This document shows, piece after piece, positions 16,262-24,026 of a stretch of 52,409 nt of DNA (positions within the stretch are counted from its first letter, which is position 1; every line of letters starts with the position of its first letter). The position numbers and the translations under genes were made by a program. The DNA lies in NCBI RefSeq assembly GCF_946480185.1, contig NZ_CAMLIG010000028.1, positions 1 to 52,409 of the forward strand. Reading direction: 5' to 3'. This DNA is from an uncultured Pedobacter sp. (GTDB lineage: Bacteria; Bacteroidota; Bacteroidia; Sphingobacteriales; Sphingobacteriaceae). The notes under the pieces are model-generated. The model saw only the letters and a list, made by a program, of their open reading frames with translations. It had not been told where the DNA came from and ran no database searches.

Positions 16262-16855
16262 ATGATAAAAGAGATACAGGCGTTAGACGATCTTTTGCTT
16301 TTAAAACGTGTTTCATTGAAAGATGAGCTGGCTTTCGCCGAGCTTTACAATCGCTATCGTAAAAAAGTTTATTCCTATTCTTTTAAAATTTTAAAATATC
16401 CAGACAGAGCCGAAGATATTGTACACGAAGTTTTTCTTACACTTTGGCAACACGATAATTTAGAAAGCATCTTAAATCTTGATGCTTATTTAAGAGTGGT
16501 TACGCGCAATCAAACTTTGAAATTATTACGTAGGCAACAGCTCGAGCTAAAATCAAACAAAAGCATGTTTGTTGCCTGGCAGGAAGTTCATAATGAAACT
16601 GAACAGGAAATTCTACTGCATGATACTTATGCGCAACTGCTGCAAGGTGTCGCTCAACTTCCGCCACAGCAAAAAAAAGTGTATCAACTTTGCCGAGAAG
16701 AAGGTTTGAAGTACGAAGAAGTTGCAGAACAGCTCTCTATTTCTAGACTTACCGTTAAAACTCACATGCAACACGCTCTTCGGTTTTTGAGAGCTTACCT
16801 GACTAGCCATACCGACGTGGTAGGTCTTCTACTACTGCTGAATTTTTTTTTTTAA
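16262..16855 (+). CDS. ECF RNA polymerase sigma-70 factor (FecI-like, Bacteroidetes type)
   Basis: A 197-residue ECF sigma factor. Region 2 runs over LYNRYRKKVYSYSFKIL and DRAEDIVHEVFLTLW (residues about 28-68); region 4 covers LPPQQKKVYQLCREEGLKYEEVAEQL and the helix-turn-helix SISRLTVKTHMQHALRFLR (about 137-180). A hydrophobic tail (LLLLLNFFF) is frequent in this group. It is released by the FecR protein encoded 398 bases downstream when the SusC-type receptor binds its glycan, and then activates the locus. Confidence 0.93.
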   Translation: MIKEIQALDDLLLLKRVSLKDELAFAELYNRYRKKVYSYSFKILKYPDRAEDIVHEVFLTLWQHDNLESILNLDAYLRVVTRNQTLKLLRRQQLELKSNKSMFVAWQEVHNETEQEILLHDTYAQLLQGVAQLPPQQKKVYQLCREEGLKYEEVAEQLSISRLTVKTHMQHALRFLRAYLTSHTDVVGLLLLLNFFF

Positions 16856-16910
16856 TTTGTTGATTCCTAAAAAAGCTATTCCGGATAAGACATTGTAGCT
16901 TATTGTTAGG

Positions 16911-17054
16911 GATTCCTCCGTACCATCTTCGTCCCATGTTCGCAAATCGCCTTTAGAAAGCCACGAACAAGCCACGGAGAAGTACCGGAGGAGACGTAGA
17001 CTAATGGTGCAGTAAAGGCGGAGTTGGGGTGGACTATAGGTGGACTTATAGCTA
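16911..17054 (+). repeat. ~144-bp interspersed element, copy A
   Basis: Begins GATTCCTCC and ends GTGGACTTATAGCTA. It matches 52082-52224 nearly end to end, with the last 50 bases the most conserved. CCTCC near the left end can pair with GGAGGA motifs in the middle. A weaker similarity seems to go on to about 17130. It sits in the sigma-FecR gap, which has no gene. Confidence 0.8.
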
Positions 17055-17165
17055 AATTTTTCTGATTTTTAAGGGAGATTTAAGAGAAACTAATATACAA
17101 AAATCATGGCAGAACAAGAAGAAAGTTTGCTAATACGGGGCTGAAATTCTTTTTTTAATTTTTTT

Positions 17166-17221
17166 CATCTCCCACTACTCCATAGTTTATTCTCGTGGGT
17201 CTAGTATTAAAAAGGGAGATG
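17166..17221 (+). repeat. Inverted repeat in the FecR leader
   Basis: CATCTCCC (17166-17173) and GGGAGATG (17214-17221) are perfect 8-base complements separated by 40 bases; CCCAC/GTGGG offers an alternative inner pairing. It ends 32 bases before the FecR start, so it could be an RNA leader hairpin or an operator. Confidence 0.35.
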
Positions 17222-17253
17222 TTATACCTAAATGCATTTCTCTTATAAAACCA

Positions 17254-18456
17254 ATGAATAAAGACCGAATAACACTTTTATACAGAAAATATTTAGCTGA
17301 CGATTGTACAGCCGAAGAATTACGTGAGCTTAAATCTTTAATCTCCGACCCAGAACATCATACAGAAATTTCCTATTTATTAGATGAAACTTGGACTAAC
17401 TTAAAAGAAAGTGAACTGATAGATATTTCTGAAATCAATTCAACTGCTATATTCAATAAAATTGTTAATTCTGATAAAAAAGAAAACAAACAGAGATTGC
17501 TATGGATGAAATATGCGGCTGCAATATTAGTAGTGCTAGGTTTGGGTGCATCAATATGGATTTACAATTTCAGAAAAAGCGAAGACCTTGCTACTAAAAA
17601 AGTTGCACTGGTAATGCCAGAACTTAAACCCGGTAGCAATAAAGCAACTTTAACTTTAGATAACGGCAGTAAAATAGATTTACATAAACAAGGAATTGTG
17701 GTAGCCAACCATCAGGTTAATTATGCCGACGGAACCCTGCTGACGGATGCCAATAAAGATCATGCAAACTTAAATCAAACTCAATATCTTTCTTTAAATA
17801 CCCCTTACGGAGGAGAATACCAAGTGGTATTGTCCGACGGCACAAAAGTTTGGCTAAACGCAGATAGCCATTTAAGATATCCGGTAGATTTTGATAAAGA
17901 TAAACGTGTGGTAGAGCTGGAAGGTGAAGCTTATTTTGAAGTCGCAAAAATGAACGGAAAGCCATTTATTGTGAAAACCCAAAACCAAGAGGTAAAAGTG
18001 TTGGGTACGCATTTCAATATCAACTCTTATGGTTATGATGGAGGAATTAAAACTACGCTGTTAGAAGGTAGCGTGATGATAAGTAGAAATATCAAAAACG
18101 GAGCCAGTGAAACTTTGCAGTCTAAAATGTTGGTGCCCGGTGAACAGTCTTTTGTAAGTCAAGACTTAAAAGATATTTCTGTTAAAAAAGTAAATACTGT
18201 TGAGGCTATAGATTGGAAAGAAGGCTTATTCATATTTAACGATGAACCCATTCAAAGCATTACCAAGCGTTTAGCAAAGTGGTACAACGTGAAATTTGTT
18301 TTCGATGGAGATTTTTCGAAAGTGCATTTTGCAGGTAACTACTCCAGAGATAAAAGCTTAAATAATTTATTGAACAATATAGAGCTTACCGGCCTTGTGC
18401 ATTTTAAGGTTGAAGGTAGCGGACAAGAAAGGAGGATTATGGTAACTAATTACTAA
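17254..18456 (+). CDS. FecR family anti-sigma factor
   Basis: A 400-residue inner-membrane signal transducer. The N-terminal cytoplasmic part (1-80) binds the sigma factor; one transmembrane helix is at about 84-106; the periplasmic FecR domain follows at about 185-285 (TPYGGEYQVVLSDGTKVWLNADS...), and a DUF4974 domain, which contacts the STN domain of the receptor, is at about 330-398. It pairs with the sigma gene at 16262 and the STN-bearing SusC directly downstream, a standard trans-envelope switch. Confidence 0.93.
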   Translation: MNKDRITLLYRKYLADDCTAEELRELKSLISDPEHHTEISYLLDETWTNLKESELIDISEINSTAIFNKIVNSDKKENKQRLLWMKYAAAILVVLGLGASIWIYNFRKSEDLATKKVALVMPELKPGSNKATLTLDNGSKIDLHKQGIVVANHQVNYADGTLLTDANKDHANLNQTQYLSLNTPYGGEYQVVLSDGTKVWLNADSHLRYPVDFDKDKRVVELEGEAYFEVAKMNGKPFIVKTQNQEVKVLGTHFNINSYGYDGGIKTTLLEGSVMISRNIKNGASETLQSKMLVPGEQSFVSQDLKDISVKKVNTVEAIDWKEGLFIFNDEPIQSITKRLAKWYNVKFVFDGDFSKVHFAGNYSRDKSLNNLLNNIELTGLVHFKVEGSGQERRIMVTNY

Positions 18457-18477
18457 AAACGTATTTCATTAAAATGA

Positions 18478-18522
18478 ATTCAGGAGTGTTGGCGCACCCC
18501 TGAATCAGCAATCTCACGATTG
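18478..18522 (+). promoter_or_regulatory. Structured leader between FecR and SusC genes
   Basis: A hairpin with 11-base arms at 18478-18488 and 18495-18505 (one mismatch, 6-base loop) is followed by a small hairpin CAATC-tcac-GATTG at 18509-18522. There is no T tract, so a simple terminator is unlikely. Similar paired hairpins before STN-type susC genes are known to me from related genomes, but this is memory only. Confidence 0.4.
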
Positions 18523-18575
18523 CATGGGCATCAAAGACTAAATTAAACGAACCTAAATCTAAACACCCATTTCAA

Positions 18576-21500
18576 ATGTATAAAAAAAATTCGGCATGGT
18601 CATTCTGGACACATGTGTGCTGTCCAAACAAATATTTAATTGCTATGAAACTTACTGTCATGTTGTTAACAGTTGTTTTTTTGCAGACAGCAACCGCTGG
18701 GTTCGCCCAAAAGGTAAGTCTGGATATCAAAAGAACACCTGTAGAAGATGTATTGTATCAATTAACCAAACAAACTGGCTATAGCTTTATAGCAGATGCC
18801 AATGTGTTGGAAAAACTTAACCCTATTACGCTCAATGTTAAGGATGTTCCGTTAGAAGCAGTACTCAGAAAAATGTTTTTTCCCGGACGTTTCGAGATCA
18901 TGTTTAATGCTAGTGAAACGGTAGTTATCAAGGAAAGAGCGATACCGCCTATCAGTGTTAAAGGACGAGTATTGGACGATAGAGGCGACCCTTTGCCCGG
19001 CGTTTCAGTCACCAGAAAAGGAAGCAACTCCGGTACCCTAACAGATGTTAACGGAAATTTTTCCATGAACAATGTAAGTTCAGATGGCATACTCGTGTTT
19101 TCTTTTATTGGCATGAAAACCCAAGAGGTTAGTATAAACGGACGTACGCAACTGTTGGTAAACTTGGTTCCTCAAACCATCAATATGGAAGAGTTGGTAG
19201 TAGTAGGTTACGGTCAACAAAAAAAGGAATCGGTTACAGGTGCAATCTCTACCATTAGTTCTAAAGAATTGGTACAATCGCCAGTAGCCAATATTAGTAA
19301 TGCCTTAGCTGGCCGTTTGTCAGGTTTGGTTGCTGTTCAGGAGAGTGGTAAACCTGGCTCAGATGCATCTAAGCTTTACGTTCGTGGTGTAGGTACTTAT
19401 ACTGGGCAAACCTCGCCGTTAATTATGGTTGACGGAATTGCCAGAGATAGCTATAATGATATTGATGCCAACGAAATAGAAAGCATCAGTATATTAAAAG
19501 ATGCATCCGCAACTGCAGTTTATGGGGTTAGAGGTGCAAACGGTGTAATTTTAATCACTACAAAACGCGGAAAATTAGGAGCGCCAAAAATTAATGCTTC
19601 GGTACAAACTGCTGTTTCTGAATTTTCAAATATGCCCAATTTTGTAAATTCATTTCAGTTTGCAAGTTTATTAAACGAGCAGAGTTTCGAGACTTACTGG
19701 ATCAACCATTCAAAAGATGCAGATATTGTTACTTGGAATGATTTTGTAAAAAAACGCGATAATAATTGGATCAAAGAATCTACTTTATATTACTCGCCAG
19801 AGGATTTAAAATATTATCAAAATGCACATACACCTACTTTAGGCAATGGGCAAAAAAATCCTTATTACGATCCTTATTTTCATCCAGACCAAAACTGGTC
19901 TGATCAGATCTTCAAAAAATTTGCACCGCAAACACAGGCTAATGCAAACATATCTGGCGGTACAGAATCCTTAAAGTATTTTGTTTCTTTAGGTTATTTA
20001 ACGCAAGGCGGTTTGTTTAAAACGGATTATATGCCTTTCTCTGACGAGATGGATTTCAAAAAAGACCGCTACAATTTACGTAGTAATTTTGATTTTGACG
20101 TTAATAAAAACTTTAGAATTTCTGTTGATGTAGGAACCCAGTTTGTTACCGTTACCGGAATGGATAACGACAGTTATACTTGGGAAAAACGTATCCTTTG
20201 GTCTTCTCCTCTAGGTTCTCCGGGTATTGTTGACGGGAAATTTGTTTTACCGTTTACCAATCAAAATGAGGCATTAAACCCATTGTATGCTATTGCAAAC
20301 AGTAATAATTATAACATTACTAACAACAGTATCCTTAACTCATCTGTACGCTTAGTACACAAATTGGATTTTGTCACCAAAGGCTTATCCGCTAACGGAA
20401 GAGTGGCTTATGATAGCTATTTCTCTAGCAGATCCGGCGGATCTTTTAAACCTTTAGTTTACGGCGCAAGGGCAAACCCAAATGGAGATAATTTGGATCC
20501 TATTCTGGTACAGTTAAATGAACAAACTCCACCACAAAGATGGCCTGATTGGTACAACGGAAAGTGGAGGAAAATTTATGGAGAGCTTTCTTTAAACTAC
20601 GCAAGAGAGTTTGGTAAACATGCCGTTTCTGGGTTGGTATTGTACAACATGGAAAAAAAGTATGATCCAAAGCTAGCGTATAATTTGCCTCATGCTTATT
20701 TAGGTATGGTAGGTAGGGTTACCTATAATTACGATTCAAAATATTTTGCTGAATACAATATGGGCTATAACGGTTCAGAAAACTTCCCCGAAGGAAAACG
20801 TTTTGGCTTTCTTCCGGCTTATTCCGCAGGTTGGATTGCAAGTAACGAATCTTTCTTCCCTAAAAATGACTACGTCACCTACCTAAAAATTAGAGGGTCA
20901 GTAGGTAAAGTAGGTAATGATAACATCACAATACCTGGCACTAATAATTTAGCCCGTTATTTATACTTGCCAGATACCTGGGCTTATAACGGAGGTTATA
21001 ATTTTGGTACCCTTAACGACAGAAACTTTGTACAAGGTGCTAATGAAAGTGTAATCGGAAATCCAAATGTTACTTGGGAAACTGCTACAAAAGCAAACAT
21101 TGGTTTAGAGCTTCACTTAGCGAAAGACAAGATATCAGTTATTTACGATCATTTTAACGAACACAGAAGAGATATCTTATCCTATAAAGGCACCATTCCA
21201 GATATTGTACAGGCTACACTACCGCCGTATAATTTAGGTGAAGTTAAAAACTGGGGTAACGAGCTTGAAGTGAGCTATCGCGATAGCTACAACAAATTCA
21301 ACTACTGGGTAAAAGGAAATGCATCAAACACTAAAAATAAAATTATTTTTAGAGATGAAGCCATTATTCCGGGTTTAGAATATCAAGCTTCCACAGGTCA
21401 TCCAATTAATCAGCCGCTTCTTTTACAAGCTGACGGGCTTTATACCTCTTGGGCAGATCTTTACCAAATAGATGGGAACGGAAACCCAATATTATCAAGT

Positions 21501-22148
21501 CCGGTACCTGCACTTAATAAAGCCGGAGCTTCTTACCAAAATGCACAGGGAGCTACCGTTTACCAAAAAGATTTGGGATATTCTGGTGTTGCTTTACAAC
21601 CTGGTGAGGTAAAATTGAAAGATGTTAATGAAGACGGTGTAATTAACGAAAAAGACCGAGTGAGAAGTGGTACCTCTGATATTCCGGAGTTTACCTACGG
21701 CGTTTCTTTGGGCTTTAATTATAAAGGTTTTGATTTTTCTGCCTTGTTGCAAGGGGTTTCTGGGGTATCAAAATTTGCGATGGCCGAATTGCATTTTAAT
21801 AAGCAACAATCTTTATTTGATGTTGACCAGAACAGGTTTACTTTAGACAGGTATAATAACGGAGACCGAATTGACTTTCCAATAGCGGCCTACAATCAAG
21901 CTGCTTCTAATAGTACTTTCTTTCAAAAAAGCACAGCTTATATGAGGTTGAAAAACGTTGAGATAGGCTATACCCTGCAACCCAATTTCTTGAAAAGAGT
22001 AGGGATTCAATCTGCTAGAATATATGTAAACGGAAATAATCTACATACTTGGTCTCCAAATTCTATTTGGGGCGAACCAGAGAATTTAGGTTATGTAGGC
22101 TATCCGCTCACCCGTACCTACAACATGGGTGTAAACATTAATTTTTAA
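18576..22148 (+). CDS. SusC/RagA TonB-dependent receptor with STN domain
   Basis: A 1190-residue outer-membrane glycan importer. After an extended signal region (cleavage after GFAQ, about residue 45) come an STN domain (about 48-125), a carboxypeptidase-regulatory-like beta domain (about 128-205, ISVKGRVLDDRGDPLPGVSV), the TonB box/plug (starting VVVGYGQQKKESVTG, ending RGANGVILITTKRG) and the 22-strand barrel with the terminal aromatic INF. The STN domain signals to FecR. SusD follows after 14 bases. The long N-terminus before MKLTVML is usual for this subgroup. Confidence 0.95.
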   Translation: MYKKNSAWSFWTHVCCPNKYLIAMKLTVMLLTVVFLQTATAGFAQKVSLDIKRTPVEDVLYQLTKQTGYSFIADANVLEKLNPITLNVKDVPLEAVLRKMFFPGRFEIMFNASETVVIKERAIPPISVKGRVLDDRGDPLPGVSVTRKGSNSGTLTDVNGNFSMNNVSSDGILVFSFIGMKTQEVSINGRTQLLVNLVPQTINMEELVVVGYGQQKKESVTGAISTISSKELVQSPVANISNALAGRLSGLVAVQESGKPGSDASKLYVRGVGTYTGQTSPLIMVDGIARDSYNDIDANEIESISILKDASATAVYGVRGANGVILITTKRGKLGAPKINASVQTAVSEFSNMPNFVNSFQFASLLNEQSFETYWINHSKDADIVTWNDFVKKRDNNWIKESTLYYSPEDLKYYQNAHTPTLGNGQKNPYYDPYFHPDQNWSDQIFKKFAPQTQANANISGGTESLKYFVSLGYLTQGGLFKTDYMPFSDEMDFKKDRYNLRSNFDFDVNKNFRISVDVGTQFVTVTGMDNDSYTWEKRILWSSPLGSPGIVDGKFVLPFTNQNEALNPLYAIANSNNYNITNNSILNSSVRLVHKLDFVTKGLSANGRVAYDSYFSSRSGGSFKPLVYGARANPNGDNLDPILVQLNEQTPPQRWPDWYNGKWRKIYGELSLNYAREFGKHAVSGLVLYNMEKKYDPKLAYNLPHAYLGMVGRVTYNYDSKYFAEYNMGYNGSENFPEGKRFGFLPAYSAGWIASNESFFPKNDYVTYLKIRGSVGKVGNDNITIPGTNNLARYLYLPDTWAYNGGYNFGTLNDRNFVQGANESVIGNPNVTWETATKANIGLELHLAKDKISVIYDHFNEHRRDILSYKGTIPDIVQATLPPYNLGEVKNWGNELEVSYRDSYNKFNYWVKGNASNTKNKIIFRDEAIIPGLEYQASTGHPINQPLLLQADGLYTSWADLYQIDGNGNPILSSPVPALNKAGASYQNAQGATVYQKDLGYSGVALQPGEVKLKDVNEDGVINEKDRVRSGTSDIPEFTYGVSLGFNYKGFDFSALLQGVSGVSKFAMAELHFNKQQSLFDVDQNRFTLDRYNNGDRIDFPIAAYNQAASNSTFFQKSTAYMRLKNVEIGYTLQPNFLKRVGIQSARIYVNGNNLHTWSPNSIWGEPENLGYVGYPLTRTYNMGVNINF

Positions 22149-22162
22149 TCGATAAAAAAGAC

Positions 22163-24001
22163 ATGATGAAAAAACTAAATATAAACATCCTATTGTTTTT
22201 AGGGATTTTGATCGGTTTACAAACCGCAAGTTGTACCAGAAATTTTTTAGAAAAACCTAAAGGTGGCTCGGTAACGGTTGACACTATTTTTCATACCCAA
22301 AAGCAAGCGCAATATGCTGTTGCGCAGATGTATAACAAATGTATTTACACTTATTTCCCGGGTGGTGCTTATCAGCCTAGACCAGAAGCATTAAGCGATG
22401 CCTTGTTTATTATTCACCCTGCGTATGATTGGGCAGGTTCGGATATCAATTACGGAACTTATATCACCGGCAATATGAGCGCTTCCGCAAATTGCGATTG
22501 GGGTGGTTACGGTAAACATTATTCAGGTATTCGACAAGCAAATTTGGTGTTAAAGAATATTGATATGGTTACAGATGCGGATCCCAATTGGAAAAGCGAT
22601 GTAAAAGGTCAGGCTTTATTTTGCCGAGCCATGCAGCATTATGAACTATTCAGATATTATGGAGGTATCCCAATTGTAACAGAACCATTAGATGGTAACG
22701 GACAAATTGAGATTCACCGCAGCTCAGTAGCTTCTGTTGTGGATAGTATTGTGGCTTGGTGTGATAGGGCGGCGCTTTTATTGCCGCCAACAAGACCATC
22801 TGCAGAGTACGGAAAAGCAACAAGATTGGCAGCGCTGGCATTAAAATCAAGAATTTTATTATATGCTGCAAGTCCGCTTTATAACACACCGCCGGCCATG
22901 GCAGCTGCTGTTGCAGCTGTTAGGTACGGAGGTGCAAAAGATTCCGTTTTATGCTACCCAAATTATGATAAAGAGCGTTGGAACAGAGCAGCAAAAGCGG
23001 CAAAAGACGTAATTGATAATGCAGGTGCATCCGGAGTAGGTTTGTTTGATACCGGAAAGCCAGTTACCACCGGCGAAACCTACGCAACCATTGGAGACTA
23101 TGAATCGGTATGGAATGTATATGCAAATAAGGAACTTATTTTAGTAAATACCGGTAATCAAATTCCTTATGGTGATGGTTGGAATAACGGATCTGAATGG
23201 GGTAGGTACAAATCTTCTAAAGTTAGGATGAACGCTTGGGGCGTAAAAAACAATGTACCTATTGAGTTTGTACAACTCTACGAGAAAAGAGATGGTACAC
23301 CTTTAGTTTTACCAGCCTCTGGTAGTGATCTACCGATAGATCTTAAAAATTTAGATCTAGATCCAAGGTTTTATCAAACTGTTGCTTACGACGGAATGGT
23401 TTACAACGCCAGTCGCGGAGCGCTACAATATTACAAAAAAGGAGATTATGCTACAGACGGTAACCTTGCAAGTAGTGATGCCGGAGTTGACGGATTTGCT
23501 TTAGAAACCTACAAATTTGTAGCTCGGATTGATAATATGTCTGACAATCATTTTGCATGGCCAGTATTTAGGTTGGGCGAATTCTACCTTAATTATGCAG
23601 AAGCCTTAAACGAATATCAAGGTCCTTCTGGAGATCCTACAACCTATCTTAACCTGATCAGGAAGAGAGCGGGTATGCCCGCAAAAAACCTTGGCGATGG
23701 CAATAGCTTTAGAACTGCTGTACAAAATGAAAGAGCTGTTGAGTTAGCTTACGAAGGCCAAAGACTTGATGACTTAAAAAGATGGCTAACAGCAAGTACT
23801 GTGCTCAATCAAACTTTACACGGCATTGCAACTACTGCCAGAAATGTAGGCGGGCAGTTAAAGCGCACTTGGGCTATTGTGCCATTTATTCAGCGGGTTT
23901 TCCCTAATAAATACTACTATGTTCCTTTCCCTAATGAGGAGGTGAGCAAGAATTATTTAGGAGATGGTAAGGTTTGGAATGGGCAAAACCCAGGATGGTA
24001 A
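22163..24001 (+). CDS. SusD/RagB family surface glycan-binding lipoprotein
   Basis: A 612-residue lipoprotein with lipobox TASC (C24) that forms the lid over the SusC channel and binds oligosaccharide. The N-terminal SusD-like part contains the TPR helices (QALFCRAMQHYELFRYYGGIPIV near 150-175), and the C-terminal domain has the LRLGEFYLNYAEALN-type segment (here VFRLGEFYLNYAEALNEY) and NERAVELAYEGQRLDDLKRW near 520-545. It forms the first pair with the STN-type SusC just upstream. Confidence 0.95.
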   Translation: MMKKLNINILLFLGILIGLQTASCTRNFLEKPKGGSVTVDTIFHTQKQAQYAVAQMYNKCIYTYFPGGAYQPRPEALSDALFIIHPAYDWAGSDINYGTYITGNMSASANCDWGGYGKHYSGIRQANLVLKNIDMVTDADPNWKSDVKGQALFCRAMQHYELFRYYGGIPIVTEPLDGNGQIEIHRSSVASVVDSIVAWCDRAALLLPPTRPSAEYGKATRLAALALKSRILLYAASPLYNTPPAMAAAVAAVRYGGAKDSVLCYPNYDKERWNRAAKAAKDVIDNAGASGVGLFDTGKPVTTGETYATIGDYESVWNVYANKELILVNTGNQIPYGDGWNNGSEWGRYKSSKVRMNAWGVKNNVPIEFVQLYEKRDGTPLVLPASGSDLPIDLKNLDLDPRFYQTVAYDGMVYNASRGALQYYKKGDYATDGNLASSDAGVDGFALETYKFVARIDNMSDNHFAWPVFRLGEFYLNYAEALNEYQGPSGDPTTYLNLIRKRAGMPAKNLGDGNSFRTAVQNERAVELAYEGQRLDDLKRWLTASTVLNQTLHGIATTARNVGGQLKRTWAIVPFIQRVFPNKYYYVPFPNEEVSKNYLGDGKVWNGQNPGW

Positions 24002-24026
24002 CATTTATATATTTAATTGATAAAAG

